Of a stretch of DNA of 32,708 nt, positions 8,126 to 17,628 are shown piece after piece; the first letter of the stretch is position 1; every line of letters starts with the position of its first letter. Under the pieces are notes generated by a model that ran no database searches, had not been told where the DNA came from, and saw only the letters and a program-made list of their open reading frames with translations. The position numbers and the translations under genes are program-made. The DNA comes from Deltaproteobacteria bacterium (GTDB taxonomy: Bacteria > Desulfobacterota > JAFDED01), in assembly GCA_019310535.1 (NCBI GenBank), contig JAFDED010000077.1, positions 1 to 32,708 on the forward strand, read 5' to 3'.

Positions 8126-8605
8126 CTACTCATGATCTCTTTGAATAAACTCCAATGTTACGCCGGCAATGAAACGCGTGTCGAGATAAACAAATTTGGC
8201 TCCCGGGCGACGGCCCGACTGAATGACATCTATGCCTATCTTTTTGACGGCATCCACCCGTTCGTCAATATTATCTACGAGAAAACCCACATGGTGAAGG
8301 CCCTCCCCATCTTTCCCAAGGTCATCTTCATACACAGTCGGTCCCTGTAGAACTTTGATGAATTCCCATTCAAGACTGCCAAAATCGGCCAATGCAACCT
8401 GGATCCTGAATTGCGCCGGTCTTCCGCGATAGGTTTTATCGGTATACTCAGGAACGAACACCCTCCAGGGCCCCAGCCCGAACAACTCGGAATAATATCG
8501 AATGGCCCTGTCCATGTCCTGAACAATTATCCCGATTTGAGACACGGGAGGCAACGCAAGTAATTTCTTGATATTTTCACTGATCGGGAATTGCAATTTT
8601 TCCAT
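8126..8605 (-). CDS. VOC-family (glyoxalase/methylmalonyl-CoA epimerase-like) protein
   Basis: 159-residue vicinal-oxygen-chelate protein. The ATG at 8605 is chosen because a Shine-Dalgarno GAGAGGAG precedes it; an open extension upstream covers the promoter. Two betaalphabetabetabeta halves are suggested by IGIIVQDMDRAIRYY (about 24-38) and HHVGFLVDNIDERV (about 103-116). The usual first metal ligand His at the start of the first strand is Gln (SQIGIIV), while the second-half His and the terminal Glu (LEFIQ) are present, so the metal site is altered relative to classic epimerases. It is convergent with the lyase gene. Substrate unknown. Confidence 0.78.
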   Translation of the reverse strand: MEKLQFPISENIKKLLALPPVSQIGIIVQDMDRAIRYYSELFGLGPWRVFVPEYTDKTYRGRPAQFRIQVALADFGSLEWEFIKVLQGPTVYEDDLGKDGEGLHHVGFLVDNIDERVDAVKKIGIDVIQSGRRPGAKFVYLDTRFIAGVTLEFIQRDHE

Positions 8606-8663
8606 TGTTGGTTCTCCTCTCTTGCTATGCTTCGCAATTGAATGGGACAGCGTGATGTCACGT

Positions 8664-8692
8664 ATCGTAAGAATGGAGCAAAATGACGTCAA
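8664..8692 (-). promoter_or_regulatory. Sigma70-type promoter of the VOC gene
   Basis: Minus strand TTGACG (8692-8687), 17-base spacer, TACGAT (8669-8664), about 60 bases upstream of the ATG at 8605. Confidence 0.5.
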
Positions 8693-8942
8693 GTTTTTTC
8701 GATTTTACAGCGGGCGATCACCCCAATTTCGAAACAACCTTTCCAGATCTCTCCAGATATTGAAAAGGGGTTCCCGCGGAAATTTAATTCAACCAGTTTA
8801 TTACTATTTTCGCTTAAATTTTTAATATAATTAAATTATTTTCCAGAGTCTCACATTACATTCATTCATGCATTGGCGTTGGGAAGAAGTCGATAATATC
8901 CTGCTGTGCTCTATTGATGATACAATTCCCTTTTCATGCGCT
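8693..8942. other. AT-rich intergenic stretch between VOC and aminotransferase genes
   Basis: With the promoter and leader below it, this makes a gap of about 337 bases. An AT-rich block (about 8795-8845) lies after the aminotransferase stop. No gene or RNA recognised. Confidence 0.4.
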
Positions 8943-10097
8943 TCAAAGCAACCCCAGTGCCGCCTGGATTCGATCCATGGCCTCGTTCAGAATATTTCGC
9001 GATGTGGCGAAATTTATGCGAACGCATCCCTCGCCACTGGAGCCGAAACTGGAACCCTCCTGCACGATGACCCGGGCCTTGTCGCGCAGATAGTCCGTAA
9101 TGTCCAAACTACTTTTGCCGAGAGCACTGAGATCAGGGAACACGAAAGGGGTGGCCTCCGGAGAAGGACAGTGCACGCCGTCCATCCCGTTGAGCCGGTT
9201 CACCACATAATCCCGCATCTGTCTCATATGATCCATAAACTCAGCCAGCCAGCCATCGCATTCAGTCAATGCAGCCATGCCGGCGGCTTGCGCAAGCGTG
9301 TCGGCATGCACCCAATAGTAATGGGCACGATCCGTTAGTTCCTGGATGACCGGATCCTGGATTGTCAGGTAGGCCACTCGAAACCCGGGAATACCAAAGG
9401 CCTTGCTGAAGCCGAACACGGTGATGGTGCGGTGGGACATATCCTCGTCCAGCGAGGCCAGGCTGATGTGTTTGCCCTCGTATACCATATCTTCGTACAG
9501 CTCGTCGCAGAAGACCGTCAGGTTATGCTTGCGTGCCACCTCAGCAATGCCTGAAAGCTCCTCCCGCGTGAGCACCCTGCCGGTAGGGTTATGGGGATTG
9601 CACACCATGAGAAGCCGCGTTCGGTCTGTCACCAGGCGGTCAAGCTCCTCAGGATCAAGGCGACGATTCCCGCGCATATCCAGGCTGCAATGCACCGCAG
9701 TTGCACCAGCCAGATGGATGTTCTTGATAAACGGCGGGTACACAGGCGATGGGCATAAGATCGCCTCATCCCCGGGCCTGAGGCTGTGTGCGCATGACAG
9801 GAAGATTCCGGCCATGGCACCCGGAATGACCAGAACATCATCGGCAGTGGCCGGGATGCAATTGCGCTGGCGGATCTTCAGTGCAAGGATCTCGCGAAAC
9901 TCCTGGTCTCCTTGGTGCAGGCCGTAAGGGGTGCGGTCCTCCTCCACGCACCGGATAATTGCTTGCTTGATCTCCAGGGGAGCCGGAAAATCCATATCAG
10001 CCACCGAGAGAGAAAGGACGTCCCGGTCCCATTTGCCCCATTTTATTGCTGCCCGTCGAAACAGAAATTCCTTGTCCACCGTGTCAAATTGTCCCAT
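8943..10097 (-). CDS. MalY/PatB-type PLP aminotransferase (cystathionine beta-lyase-like)
   Basis: Fold-type I PLP enzyme of the class I/II group, 384 residues from the ATG at 10097. A GTG twelve bases upstream is possible, but its GTGAGGA is better read as the Shine-Dalgarno of this ATG. Landmarks: SVADMDFPAP (31-40), typical of MalY/PatB C-S lyases; NPHNPTG (167-173); CDELYED (197-203); the PLP lysine in FSKAF (Lys232); and Arg240 in GFRVAY. The family contains both beta-C-S lyases acting on cystathionine or cysteine and true aminotransferases, and the sequence alone does not separate them. It is on the same strand as the VOC gene but 337 bases apart and with separate promoter signals. Confidence 0.85.
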   Translation of the reverse strand: MGQFDTVDKEFLFRRAAIKWGKWDRDVLSLSVADMDFPAPLEIKQAIIRCVEEDRTPYGLHQGDQEFREILALKIRQRNCIPATADDVLVIPGAMAGIFLSCAHSLRPGDEAILCPSPVYPPFIKNIHLAGATAVHCSLDMRGNRRLDPEELDRLVTDRTRLLMVCNPHNPTGRVLTREELSGIAEVARKHNLTVFCDELYEDMVYEGKHISLASLDEDMSHRTITVFGFSKAFGIPGFRVAYLTIQDPVIQELTDRAHYYWVHADTLAQAAGMAALTECDGWLAEFMDHMRQMRDYVVNRLNGMDGVHCPSPEATPFVFPDLSALGKSSLDITDYLRDKARVIVQEGSSFGSSGEGCVRINFATSRNILNEAMDRIQAALGLL

Positions 10098-10279
10098 GCT
10101 CGTCCTCACTTTCCAGCTTCAGCATCCGCAACCTTTCAGAGGCGGGATAACCCCGCCCATATAACGTGCAAACAATTTTCTAATAATCAAGATGCCTTGC
10201 TCTGGGGGTTCCTCGCCTGATGTAGCACAAATCCCAGTACGTTGCAATGGCGGCAAGGTAGGTCGTGAAAAAATATTAA

Positions 10280-10308
10280 TTGATATTCTATTGAGAAGAA
10301 TATAAAAT
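10280..10308 (+). promoter_or_regulatory. Sigma70-type promoter of ftsH
   Basis: TTGATA (10280-10285), 17-base spacer, TAAAAT (10303-10308) in a very AT-rich block, about 50 bases before the ftsH ATG. No heat-shock sigma32 match is evident. Confidence 0.5.
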
Positions 10309-10358
10309 ATAAAATAATTTAGTTATAAAGAAAATTTTTTACGTACAGGAGCGGGAGC

Positions 10359-12293
10359 ATGGCTACAAGGAAAAAGGCAACCAGACGCAGGCGCTTTAAT
10401 TCATCGAAAACAAAAAAAAATATACCATCGCAGAAAATGATCCCGCCCAAGGCGCATTTTTCCATCTGGTATTTTCTTATTGCTTTTCTCATGATTTCTT
10501 TTATTCATAACTATTATTTTAAAAGGGGCGTGGAGAATATTCCGTATAGTCAGTTCAAGCAGTTGGTTTCCGCTGCAAAAGTCAACGAACTGGTCATTGA
10601 GGAACAAATCATCAAGGGAAAATTCGTCGATAAAGCAAAAGAAGGCCAGAATTCCTTCATCACCGTCAGGATCGATGACCCCGGGTTGGTGGCGGAACTG
10701 GAAAAAAAGGGGATCAAATATTCGGGCAAATACGAAAGTAAGTTTATAAGCGTGCTGCTTTCGTGGTTGATCCCTATCGGAATCTTTTTCCTGATCTGGC
10801 GCTACTTGATTAAGAAAATGGGGGGCGCGGGCGCCAGCTTCATGTCGTTGGGAAAAAGCAAAGCGAAGATTTTCGCAGAGGATGAAACCAAAACCAACTT
10901 TGACGACGTGGCCGGGGTGGATGAAGCAAAGGAGGAGCTTCAAGAGATTATAGAATTCTTGAAAACTCCTGAAAAATTTAAGCGCTTGGGAGGGCGGATA
11001 CCCAAGGGTGTTTTGCTGGTGGGCCCTCCCGGCACCGGGAAGACTCTGCTGGCAAGAGCCGTGGCTGGAGAGGCAAAGGTGCCCTTTTTCCACATGAGCG
11101 GATCCGACTTTGTGGAGATGTTCGTTGGGGTGGGGGCCGCCCGGGTGCGGGATCTGTTTGCCCAGGCCACCGACCATGCGCCTTGCATAATCTTTGTAGA
11201 CGAGCTGGATGCCCTGGGCAAAGCGCGGATGGCCGGACCCATCGGGGGCAACGATGAACGGGAGCAAACGTTGAACCAACTCCTGGTGGAGATGGACGGC
11301 TTCGATCCCAATGTGGGCGTGGTCTTCATGGCAGCCACCAATCGGCCTGAAATTCTGGACCCCGCCCTGCTGCGCCCGGGAAGGTTCGATCGCCACGTGC
11401 TTGTAGACCGACCCGATGCAAAAGGTCGGGAAGAGATCCTTCAGATCCATTCCCAGAAAGTGAAAATGGCCAAGACTGTTGACCTCAAGGTTATTGCAGC
11501 CCGCACCCCGGGCTTCGTGGGGGCTGACTTGGCCAATATCGTCAATGAGGCGGCCCTTCTGTCTGCAAGAAAAGGCAACCAGAGTGTGGGCATGAAAGAA
11601 CTGGAAGAGGCCATTGACCGCGCGGTGGCCGGGCTGGAAAAGAAACAGCGGATCATCAGCCCGCGAGAACGGGAAATCGTGGCCTATCACGAGTCCGGGC
11701 ATGCGATGGTCGCCTCATGTGTTCTCCATGCCGATCCGGTCCACAGGATTTCCATTATTCCTCGCGGCATTGCGGCCTTGGGATACACTCTCCAACTGCC
11801 GACAGAAGATCGTTACCTTATGACCAAGTCCGAATTGCTTGATCGGCTTGCTGTGCTGCTGGGAGGGCGCGTGGCTGAAGAATTGACTTTCGGAGAGATA
11901 TCTACCGGTGCGCAGAATGATCTGCAGCGAGCCACCGACATCGCTACCAGCATGGTCAAAGAGTATGGCATGGGCGAAAAACTGGGCTATGTGACCTACG
12001 GTAAGGATCACGGTCCCGCTATCTTTCCAATGGCACAAATTTCACCGCAAAGGCCATACAGCGAAGAAACAGCCAAGGAGATCGACCAGGAGGTCCAGGA
12101 GATTATCGATCAGACCCACCAACGAGTCAGAACAATCCTGAAGGAGCGCAAAGATAACTTAGAGAAGCTGGCCCGCCTCTTGCTGGAAAAAGAAACCGTG
12201 GAGCAAGAAGAAATAAAAGAGATCTTGCATGAAACCGGCCCGGCGGATAAGGATGATGCACAAAAACCGGACGCAGGCAGCACTGTTGAATGA
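10359..12293 (+). CDS. ftsH: ATP-dependent zinc metalloprotease FtsH
   Basis: Membrane-anchored AAA+ protease that degrades damaged membrane proteins and regulatory proteins. 644 residues, the family's usual size. Lys/Arg-rich N-terminus, transmembrane segments at about 34-52 and 129-150 around a small periplasmic domain, Walker A GPPGTGKT (222-229), Walker B IIFVDELD (277-284), second region of homology [20 protein letters not shown] (326-345), and zinc motif HESGH (444-448). The distal metal ligand lies in the conserved [11 protein letters not shown] stretch. The N-terminal tail of about 30 basic residues is longer than in E. coli. A good Shine-Dalgarno (CAGGAGCGGGAG) precedes the ATG. It is followed after 55 bases by the aldo/keto reductase on the same strand. 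Confidence 0.96.
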   Translation: MATRKKATRRRRFNSSKTKKNIPSQKMIPPKAHFSIWYFLIAFLMISFIHNYYFKRGVENIPYSQFKQLVSAAKVNELVIEEQIIKGKFVDKAKEGQNSFITVRIDDPGLVAELEKKGIKYSGKYESKFISVLLSWLIPIGIFFLIWRYLIKKMGGAGASFMSLGKSKAKIFAEDETKTNFDDVAGVDEAKEELQEIIEFLKTPEKFKRLGGRIPKGVLLVGPPGTGKTLLARAVAGEAKVPFFHMSGSDFVEMFVGVGAARVRDLFAQATDHAPCIIFVDELDALGKARMAGPIGGNDEREQTLNQLLVEMDGFDPNVGVVFMAATNRPEILDPALLRPGRFDRHVLVDRPDAKGREEILQIHSQKVKMAKTVDLKVIAARTPGFVGADLANIVNEAALLSARKGNQSVGMKELEEAIDRAVAGLEKKQRIISPREREIVAYHESGHAMVASCVLHADPVHRISIIPRGIAALGYTLQLPTEDRYLMTKSELLDRLAVLLGGRVAEELTFGEISTGAQNDLQRATDIATSMVKEYGMGEKLGYVTYGKDHGPAIFPMAQISPQRPYSEETAKEIDQEVQEIIDQTHQRVRTILKERKDNLEKLARLLLEKETVEQEEIKEILHETGPADKDDAQKPDAGSTVE

Positions 12294-12348
12294 ACTCTCC
12301 CTGCAGCAGGCTGCGGAGAATTCTAAAAGTTGAGGATAAGAGAAATCC

Positions 12349-13374
12349 ATGAAGCGAATGACACTCGGGAGAACAGGACTTGAAGTTACTCGGTTTGGTT
12401 TTGGGGGAATCCCCATTCAGAGAGTGAGCGAAAAACAAGCGGTTGAGACGGTCTTGCACGCCGTGGAAAGAGGGATTGATTTTATCGACACCTCCAGAGG
12501 CTATACCACGAGCGAGCGACGAATCGGTATGGCCTTGCAGCAGACTGACAAACGAGTCATCATTGCTTCCAAGTCCAGAAGCAGAACATCGGATGGAATT
12601 CGAACAGATCTGGAGACGAGTCTAAAGGAACTCCAAAGGGGGCACATTGAAATCTACCAGTGTCATTTTGTCAAGAATATCAATGAATATGAACAAGTAA
12701 TTTCCCCAGGCGGAGCCCTTGAAGGACTGATTAAGGCAAAGGAAGAAGGTTTAATTGGCCATTTCGGGATAAGCTGCCACAGCTTGGACCTTCTGGATCG
12801 CGTTATCGACGATGGACTTTTCCATACGATTATGGTCTGCTTTAGTTTGCTCGAGCCTGAAGCACGGGAAAGGATCATCCCAAAGGCTATCGATAAAAAA
12901 ATAGGTGTAATCGCCATGAAGCCTTTTTCCGGGGGGATCATCGACAATGCAAGACTGGCTCTAAAATACGTGTTTTCTCACCAGGACATTCTGGTCATAG
13001 CCGGTGTAGAGCATAAAGGCCTCTTCGATGAAAACTGGGCAATATTTCAAGGCAGCTATGAGTTAGACGATGAGGAAAAGGAGGGGATCGAGGAAATCCG
13101 CAAACGGTTTGAGAGGAACTTTTGCAGGCGCTGCGATTATTGTCTGCCCTGTACGGAGGGAATTTCCATTCAGACCATTCTGGGTATTCGCTCCATTATA
13201 AAAAGGACCGGAAATGCTATGCTTCGACGGGGTCGGCGTCAGGATGTCATTGAGAAAGCCAGACACTGTTCTGAATGCGGGGAATGCATGACCCGTTGTC
13301 CTTACGAACTGCCCATCCCGGAACTTATCCAAAAGAACCTCTTATGGGTGGATGAACAACTCAAATCATTGTAA
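12349..13374 (+). CDS. Aldo/keto reductase with C-terminal 4Fe-4S ferredoxin domain
   Basis: 341-residue fusion: an aldo/keto reductase TIM barrel (about 1-255) followed by a Cys-rich ferredoxin-like tail. The barrel shows FIDTSRGYTTSE (about 46-57) with the tetrad Asp and Tyr, a Lys in IIASKSR and a His in YQCHFV. The tail has CRRCDYCLPC and, after a linker, CSECGECMTRCP, enough for two clusters. Such fusions are common in anaerobes and are thought to take electrons from ferredoxin-like donors; the physiological substrate is not known. It may be co-transcribed with ftsH (55-base gap, no clear terminator), but the functional link is unclear. Confidence 0.88.
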   Translation: MKRMTLGRTGLEVTRFGFGGIPIQRVSEKQAVETVLHAVERGIDFIDTSRGYTTSERRIGMALQQTDKRVIIASKSRSRTSDGIRTDLETSLKELQRGHIEIYQCHFVKNINEYEQVISPGGALEGLIKAKEEGLIGHFGISCHSLDLLDRVIDDGLFHTIMVCFSLLEPEARERIIPKAIDKKIGVIAMKPFSGGIIDNARLALKYVFSHQDILVIAGVEHKGLFDENWAIFQGSYELDDEEKEGIEEIRKRFERNFCRRCDYCLPCTEGISIQTILGIRSIIKRTGNAMLRRGRRQDVIEKARHCSECGECMTRCPYELPIPELIQKNLLWVDEQLKSL

Positions 13375-13394
13375 ATCGATTTTGATTCAACGTT

Positions 13395-13550
13395 ATGAGT
13401 AATGATTTGCCCAAAAACGCAGTCATAAACACAAAACAGCATCCATGGGCGTGGGGCCGGCCTGTGGATGTGCTCGTTACGCCTGACGACGCACTCCTGC
13501 TCTCCTACAATAGGGCCTCCGAGATTTACAGGATCGTTTACAAAAAATAG
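13395..13550 (+). pseudogene. Fragment resembling the C-terminus of a sorbosone-type sugar dehydrogenase
   Basis: A 51-codon open frame from ATG to TAG whose second part reads HPWAWGRPVDVLVTPDDALL followed by SYNRASEIYRIVYKK. This matches, from memory, the last blade of PQQ-type glucose/sorbosone dehydrogenases (pattern WGRPVDVLVAPDGSLLVSD...GAIYRI). There is no Shine-Dalgarno and nothing upstream that could be the remaining several hundred residues, so it is best read as a gene remnant. Recognition is by pattern only. Confidence 0.5.
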
Positions 13551-14000
13551 CCCTCGTAAAGGAGGAAAGCACTTCACACCGGTGCCTTGGGATAACAAAG
13601 CCACCACCACGGGTATGCGGTCGTTCCGGGCGACAAAGTTGCGGATCAAACGACTACGCCCGTTCCATTAATACACTCAAATAATTACTTCACACTGAAA
13701 AATCGAAAATAGTGCAGTGTCCCGAAATTAATCTTTTCTGTGAGACCATAAGAGGCAACAATCACTAAATCATGGCGGCAGAAAAATACTTGACAATCCA
13801 TGAACCGTTGTGCCATAGGAAAAGTTCATTTCTTAACAGGGAAAAAGCAAAACCCGTGCGCCATGTGCAGGCTTTTATGAATTCTTTTTCTTTGCAGGGT
13901 ATCAATCTCAGGCTGATGTGGGTTCCTGTATATGATACCAGTCAATAGCGTGAGCAGAACCTTTTATCAGACCTGAGCCCAGCAACTGAGGGATTGAATA
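13551..14000 (+). other. Non-coding stretch before the permease-USP gene
   Basis: About 450 bases with no credible gene. The first 120 bases have a coding-like composition but are broken in all frames, so they may be further debris of the fragment at 13395. A TTGACA at 13790-13795 has only a weak -10 match (CATAGG) and is a low-confidence promoter for the gene at 14001. Confidence 0.4.
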
Positions 14001-16262
14001 ATGGCTGTAGATTTCAAAGCCAATTTTCCAAACGACACCACGGGCACGAGGCTGGCGCGTGAGTTGGGTCTCGGCGCTGCACTGTCCATTGGGATCGGTA
14101 CTATGGTCTGCGCCGGCATTTTTGTGCTGCCCGGCATTGCTGCCGCCAAAGCCGGTCCCATAGTGGTGTTTGCTTTTTCTCTTTGCGGTCTTGTGGCAAT
14201 TCTGATCGCAACGTGTATGGCCGAGCTGTCCACGGGTATGCCGTTAGCCGGAGGCGGATATCTGTTCGTGGTGCGGGCCTTCGGCCCGATGCTCGGAGCC
14301 GTTATGGGATGGTGCCTGTGGCTGAGTCTCATTTTTGCGTCGGCTTTCTATATGGTCGGGTTCGGATACTATGTGGCGGATGTTGTGGGCATATCACATG
14401 TTGTCCTTGCCTTAACGATGACGATTTTGCTGACCGGGCTCAATTACATCGGTGCCAAAGAGACCGGCGGCACCCAAAACGTCATCGTGGCAGGGCTCCT
14501 TATTGTGCTTCTCGTCTTTTTCCTGCGCGCGGTGTTCGACGTGGATATGGACAATCTGCGTCCACTGGTGCCGCCGGAGATCGGCATATCCGGCTTCCTT
14601 ATGGTCACACCTGTGTTGTTCATAACGTTCATGGGTTTCGCCGAAATTGCCGCGGTTTCCGAGGAGATCAAGGATCCCGCCCGCAACCTGCCGCTGGCGC
14701 TGGTCGGTTCAGTCATCGTGGTGACCCTTATTTACTGTGCGGTGGAGTTCTGCGTGGTAGGCTTGCTCCGTTACGATGATCCCACCATGATGAGGGAGAC
14801 CGTGCTTATAGAACTGGCGCGTATGCTCATGGGCCGAACGGGCTATGCACTTGTGATGTTGGGCGGCATTTTTGCCACCGTTTCGTCAGCCAATGCCAGC
14901 ATCATGGCCGCCTCTCGCATCAGCTTCGCCATGGGGCGCGATCGCCTCATGCCCGACTGGTTCAATCAAATCCACCTTCGATTCAAGACACCCTACCGAT
15001 CAATCGTGGTTACCGGTGGATTGACCCTGATCCTGCTGATGATTTTAGGATCTCACTTGGAGCTCATCGCAGAGGTCGGGGCCTTTCTGAGCCTTCTGCT
15101 TTATGCCTTCATTTCTCTGGCCTGCATGGTCATGCGGCACGCGGGCCCGGATTGGTACAGGCCCACCTTTCGAACGCCCTTTTACCCCTTTGTGCCTGTC
15201 ATGGGTTTGCTGGGCTGCCTTTTCGTCATGGGCATCACCAGCCGACCGACGATCCTCATCGGGTTAGCAATAATCGCCGGGACCCTTATCTGGTACGTCT
15301 TGGTCTTGCGCGGGCAGACGCAACTAGTGGGCGCATCCAACGCGTTATGGCAACAGAAAGTCATCGGGCCGCTCGTGGCCAGGGCTGAAGATTATATGGC
15401 CGCCCGGCGCGAGGCATTTCCCGTCATCCTCGTCCCCCTGGCCAATCCCGAGACGGAGCGATCACTGATGATTGTGGGTACTGCGTTAGCCAGGGCGCGC
15501 CGGGCGCGCCTGCACTTGGTTCATGTTATGAGCGTCCCAATGCAGACGCCGCTGGAAGCGTGCCGAATTGAATTTGATCAGATGCGACCCAAACAGGAAA
15601 CCCTCCTGGACGTTGCCTTGCGACGCGCCGTCGAGCAGGGCATACGCGCTCGCGCTGACGCATTGTGCGCCCACAACGTACCGTCGGCCATCCTCAGCAT
15701 TACTGACATGGAACATCCCGACCTGATTCTTATGGGCTGGCGCGGGGAGGTACGGGATCCTCGGACCCACCGCACCAATGTAGCAGGGGTGCTGAAAGTT
15801 GCAGATCGCAATGTACTGGTGCTCAAGGACAATGGTCTGAATGATGTCCGCCGCATTCTGGTTCCCATCGGCAGCGGTCCGCACTCAAAACTTGGACTGA
15901 GAGTGGCCCACGAACTGGCCGGAGAATGGGGGGCAACTATTACGGCGATGACGGTTCAGGTTGGCCGCGGCTACTCCGCCGCGCGGTCAGACTTTGATCG
16001 TGAAAGCCTGGAATTCTTTCAAGGTCTGGCCAAAGAATTCGTCCGCGATGCCCTCGCCGAGGCCGGCATTACTGCCGATATCTACGCCGTTATCGACACC
16101 GATGTCGGCCAGGCCATCATCAACGCCGCTGCCGATCACGACCTCATCATTATTGGCGCGTCTAACGACTGGGCCTTGCGTCAATGGCTTTTCGGTTCTC
16201 TCCCGGATTATGTGGCCAATCATGCGTCGGCCTCGGTGTTGATGGTTCGCTCGAGAGACTGA
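14001..16262 (+). CDS. APC-superfamily amino acid permease fused to two universal stress protein domains
   Basis: 753 residues. The first about 440 form a 12-segment APC-type transporter, with the TM1 region GLGAALSIGIGTMVCAGIFVL and further hydrophobic helices to about 440. Then come two cytoplasmic UspA-like domains. The first (about 472-610) starts FPVILVPLANPE. The second (about 614-752) starts RRILVPIGSG and ends with GASNDWALRQWLFGSLPDYV, which fits the USP ATP-binding pattern G-x2-G-x9-G-S loosely. Such fusions are known and are thought to couple transport to nucleotide or stress signals. It stands alone, convergent with selD. The transported amino acid cannot be predicted. Confidence 0.88.
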   Translation: MAVDFKANFPNDTTGTRLARELGLGAALSIGIGTMVCAGIFVLPGIAAAKAGPIVVFAFSLCGLVAILIATCMAELSTGMPLAGGGYLFVVRAFGPMLGAVMGWCLWLSLIFASAFYMVGFGYYVADVVGISHVVLALTMTILLTGLNYIGAKETGGTQNVIVAGLLIVLLVFFLRAVFDVDMDNLRPLVPPEIGISGFLMVTPVLFITFMGFAEIAAVSEEIKDPARNLPLALVGSVIVVTLIYCAVEFCVVGLLRYDDPTMMRETVLIELARMLMGRTGYALVMLGGIFATVSSANASIMAASRISFAMGRDRLMPDWFNQIHLRFKTPYRSIVVTGGLTLILLMILGSHLELIAEVGAFLSLLLYAFISLACMVMRHAGPDWYRPTFRTPFYPFVPVMGLLGCLFVMGITSRPTILIGLAIIAGTLIWYVLVLRGQTQLVGASNALWQQKVIGPLVARAEDYMAARREAFPVILVPLANPETERSLMIVGTALARARRARLHLVHVMSVPMQTPLEACRIEFDQMRPKQETLLDVALRRAVEQGIRARADALCAHNVPSAILSITDMEHPDLILMGWRGEVRDPRTHRTNVAGVLKVADRNVLVLKDNGLNDVRRILVPIGSGPHSKLGLRVAHELAGEWGATITAMTVQVGRGYSAARSDFDRESLEFFQGLAKEFVRDALAEAGITADIYAVIDTDVGQAIINAAADHDLIIIGASNDWALRQWLFGSLPDYVANHASASVLMVRSRD

Positions 16263-16507
16263 TGGCCGCGGGTGGCCCGGACGACAGCTCGTGCGGGTTG
16301 CAAAGCAACAAGAGGATTTATATAGATATCTTTTTGGTGTACTTCGCCACCCGAGATTTTTCAGGGGTGGTAAAACTTACCGGGGTATGTATGGTTTGCG
16401 GAGTCTACCCTGCGCGCTGGCGGGCAAGCATCCGTGATATATGAGGCCAGGTTCGAAAAGAAGCAATATGAGTAATAATCAAAAGTTATTTCTAAACATC
16501 TGATTTT
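16263..16507. other. Intergenic stretch between convergent permease-USP and selD genes
   Basis: 245 bases. An imperfect stem CCACCC/GGGTGG with a long loop (about 16348-16370) could help to end transcription; no U-tract of note. Confidence 0.35.
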
Positions 16508-17563
16508 TTACTTTAGCATTATCCCACCACCCTCCTTCAGTCCTTCTACCATGGCAATGCTGGCGGCGGCGGTAATGTCGCGGCAAGCGAGCGCATTGAA
16601 AAGCAAGCGCTCATTTTCATCAGGCACGGCGATAAGCAGCCCCCCTGAGGTCTGTGGATCATAGAGGATATCCAACAGTACCGGATCGATCTGATCCTGG
16701 CCTTTCACCCTTTGGCCGAAAAAGCTGCGGTTAGCCCGGGTGCCGCCGGGGACCATCCCCATGCCGGCGCACTTGATGGCGTCCTTCAGCAGAGGGACGC
16801 GAGTGGTATCAAGCCGGATTCCCACAGCGCTGGCCCGAGCCATTTCCATCATATGGCCCAGCAGGCCGAATCCGGTAACATCCGTGCAGGCCACGGCTCC
16901 CGCCTCCAGTGCTGCTTCGGAAGCGGCTCTGTTCAGCGTCCTCATCGATTTTACCAAGGCCTCGTAGGCTGCTGGACTTGCCGTTCGGCCTTTGAGTGCG
17001 GTGGAGATCACTCCAGTGCCCAGGGGCTTGGTAAGGATGATATGGTCGCCCTTTCTCAGGCCGGCCTTGGTGAGGATTCTGCGCGGGTCGATGATTCCGG
17101 TGACCGCCAGCCCATATTTGGGTTCCTCATCTTCCACGCTGTGTCCCCCCAGCAGTGCCACGCCCGCTTCCTTCAGAGTATCCAGGCCGCCCCGCAAAAT
17201 CTCCCGCAGCGTTTCAACTCCCATTTTCTTCGCCGGGAAGCAGACCACGTTCATGGCGGTGATGGGCCGCCCCCCCATGGCATAAATATCGCTCAGCGAA
17301 TTGGCTGCCGCCACCTGGCCGAACGTTCGAGGATCATCCACGATGGGCGTAAAGTAATCGATGGTTTGCACCAGGGCCATATCCTCAGAGATTCGGTAGA
17401 TCCCGGCGTCATCCACCCCTCCCACGCCCACCAGCACGTTGGGATCGGCGGGTATATCCATGCCGCATAGTATCTGGTCCAGGTCCCCTGGACTCATCTT
17501 AGAGGCTCAGCCCGAAGCGCGTGCATGCTGTGTGAGTTGCAACTGTTTATCTCCATCGCTCAT
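16508..17563 (-). CDS. selD: Selenide, water dikinase (SelD) with selenocysteine at residue 19
   Basis: Makes selenophosphate, the selenium donor for selenocysteine and selenouridine, from selenide and ATP. The full gene starts at the ATG at 17563 (Shine-Dalgarno AAGGAAGGGG upstream) and reads through an in-frame TGA at 17509-17507, giving 351 residues. Around it is ARASG-U-ASKMSPGDLDQIL, where U19 and Lys22 match Cys17 and Lys20 of E. coli SelD in spacing and context. Downstream are the glycine-rich ATP site GVGGVDDAG, the NSLSDIYAMGG motif, and TDVTGFGLLGH. Conventional gene calling would begin at the GTG/ATG after the TGA and lose the catalytic residue. A hairpin suited to a bacterial SECIS follows the UGA. 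It lies 65 bases behind yedF on the same strand. selA, selB and selC are not in the window. Confidence 0.93.
17477..17493 (-). promoter_or_regulatory. Candidate bacterial SECIS hairpin of selD
   Basis: On the minus strand, 13 bases after the UGA, GTCCAG-GGGAC-CTGGAC forms a six-pair stem (seven with a GGA triloop). The apical loop begins with G and lies about 20 nt from the UGA, within the range expected for SelB-read bacterial SECIS elements. Confidence 0.7.
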
Positions 17564-17628
17564 AATATTTCCCCTTCCTTCACTGTTAGAGGAACCCTAG
17601 CCAGTTGAATAACCCGTTGCGCCTGACA

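Noticed and set aside
13302..13649. 115-residue minus-strand frame
   Set aside because: It is antisense to the sorbosone dehydrogenase-like fragment and to the end of the aldo/keto reductase; no Shine-Dalgarno or family features.
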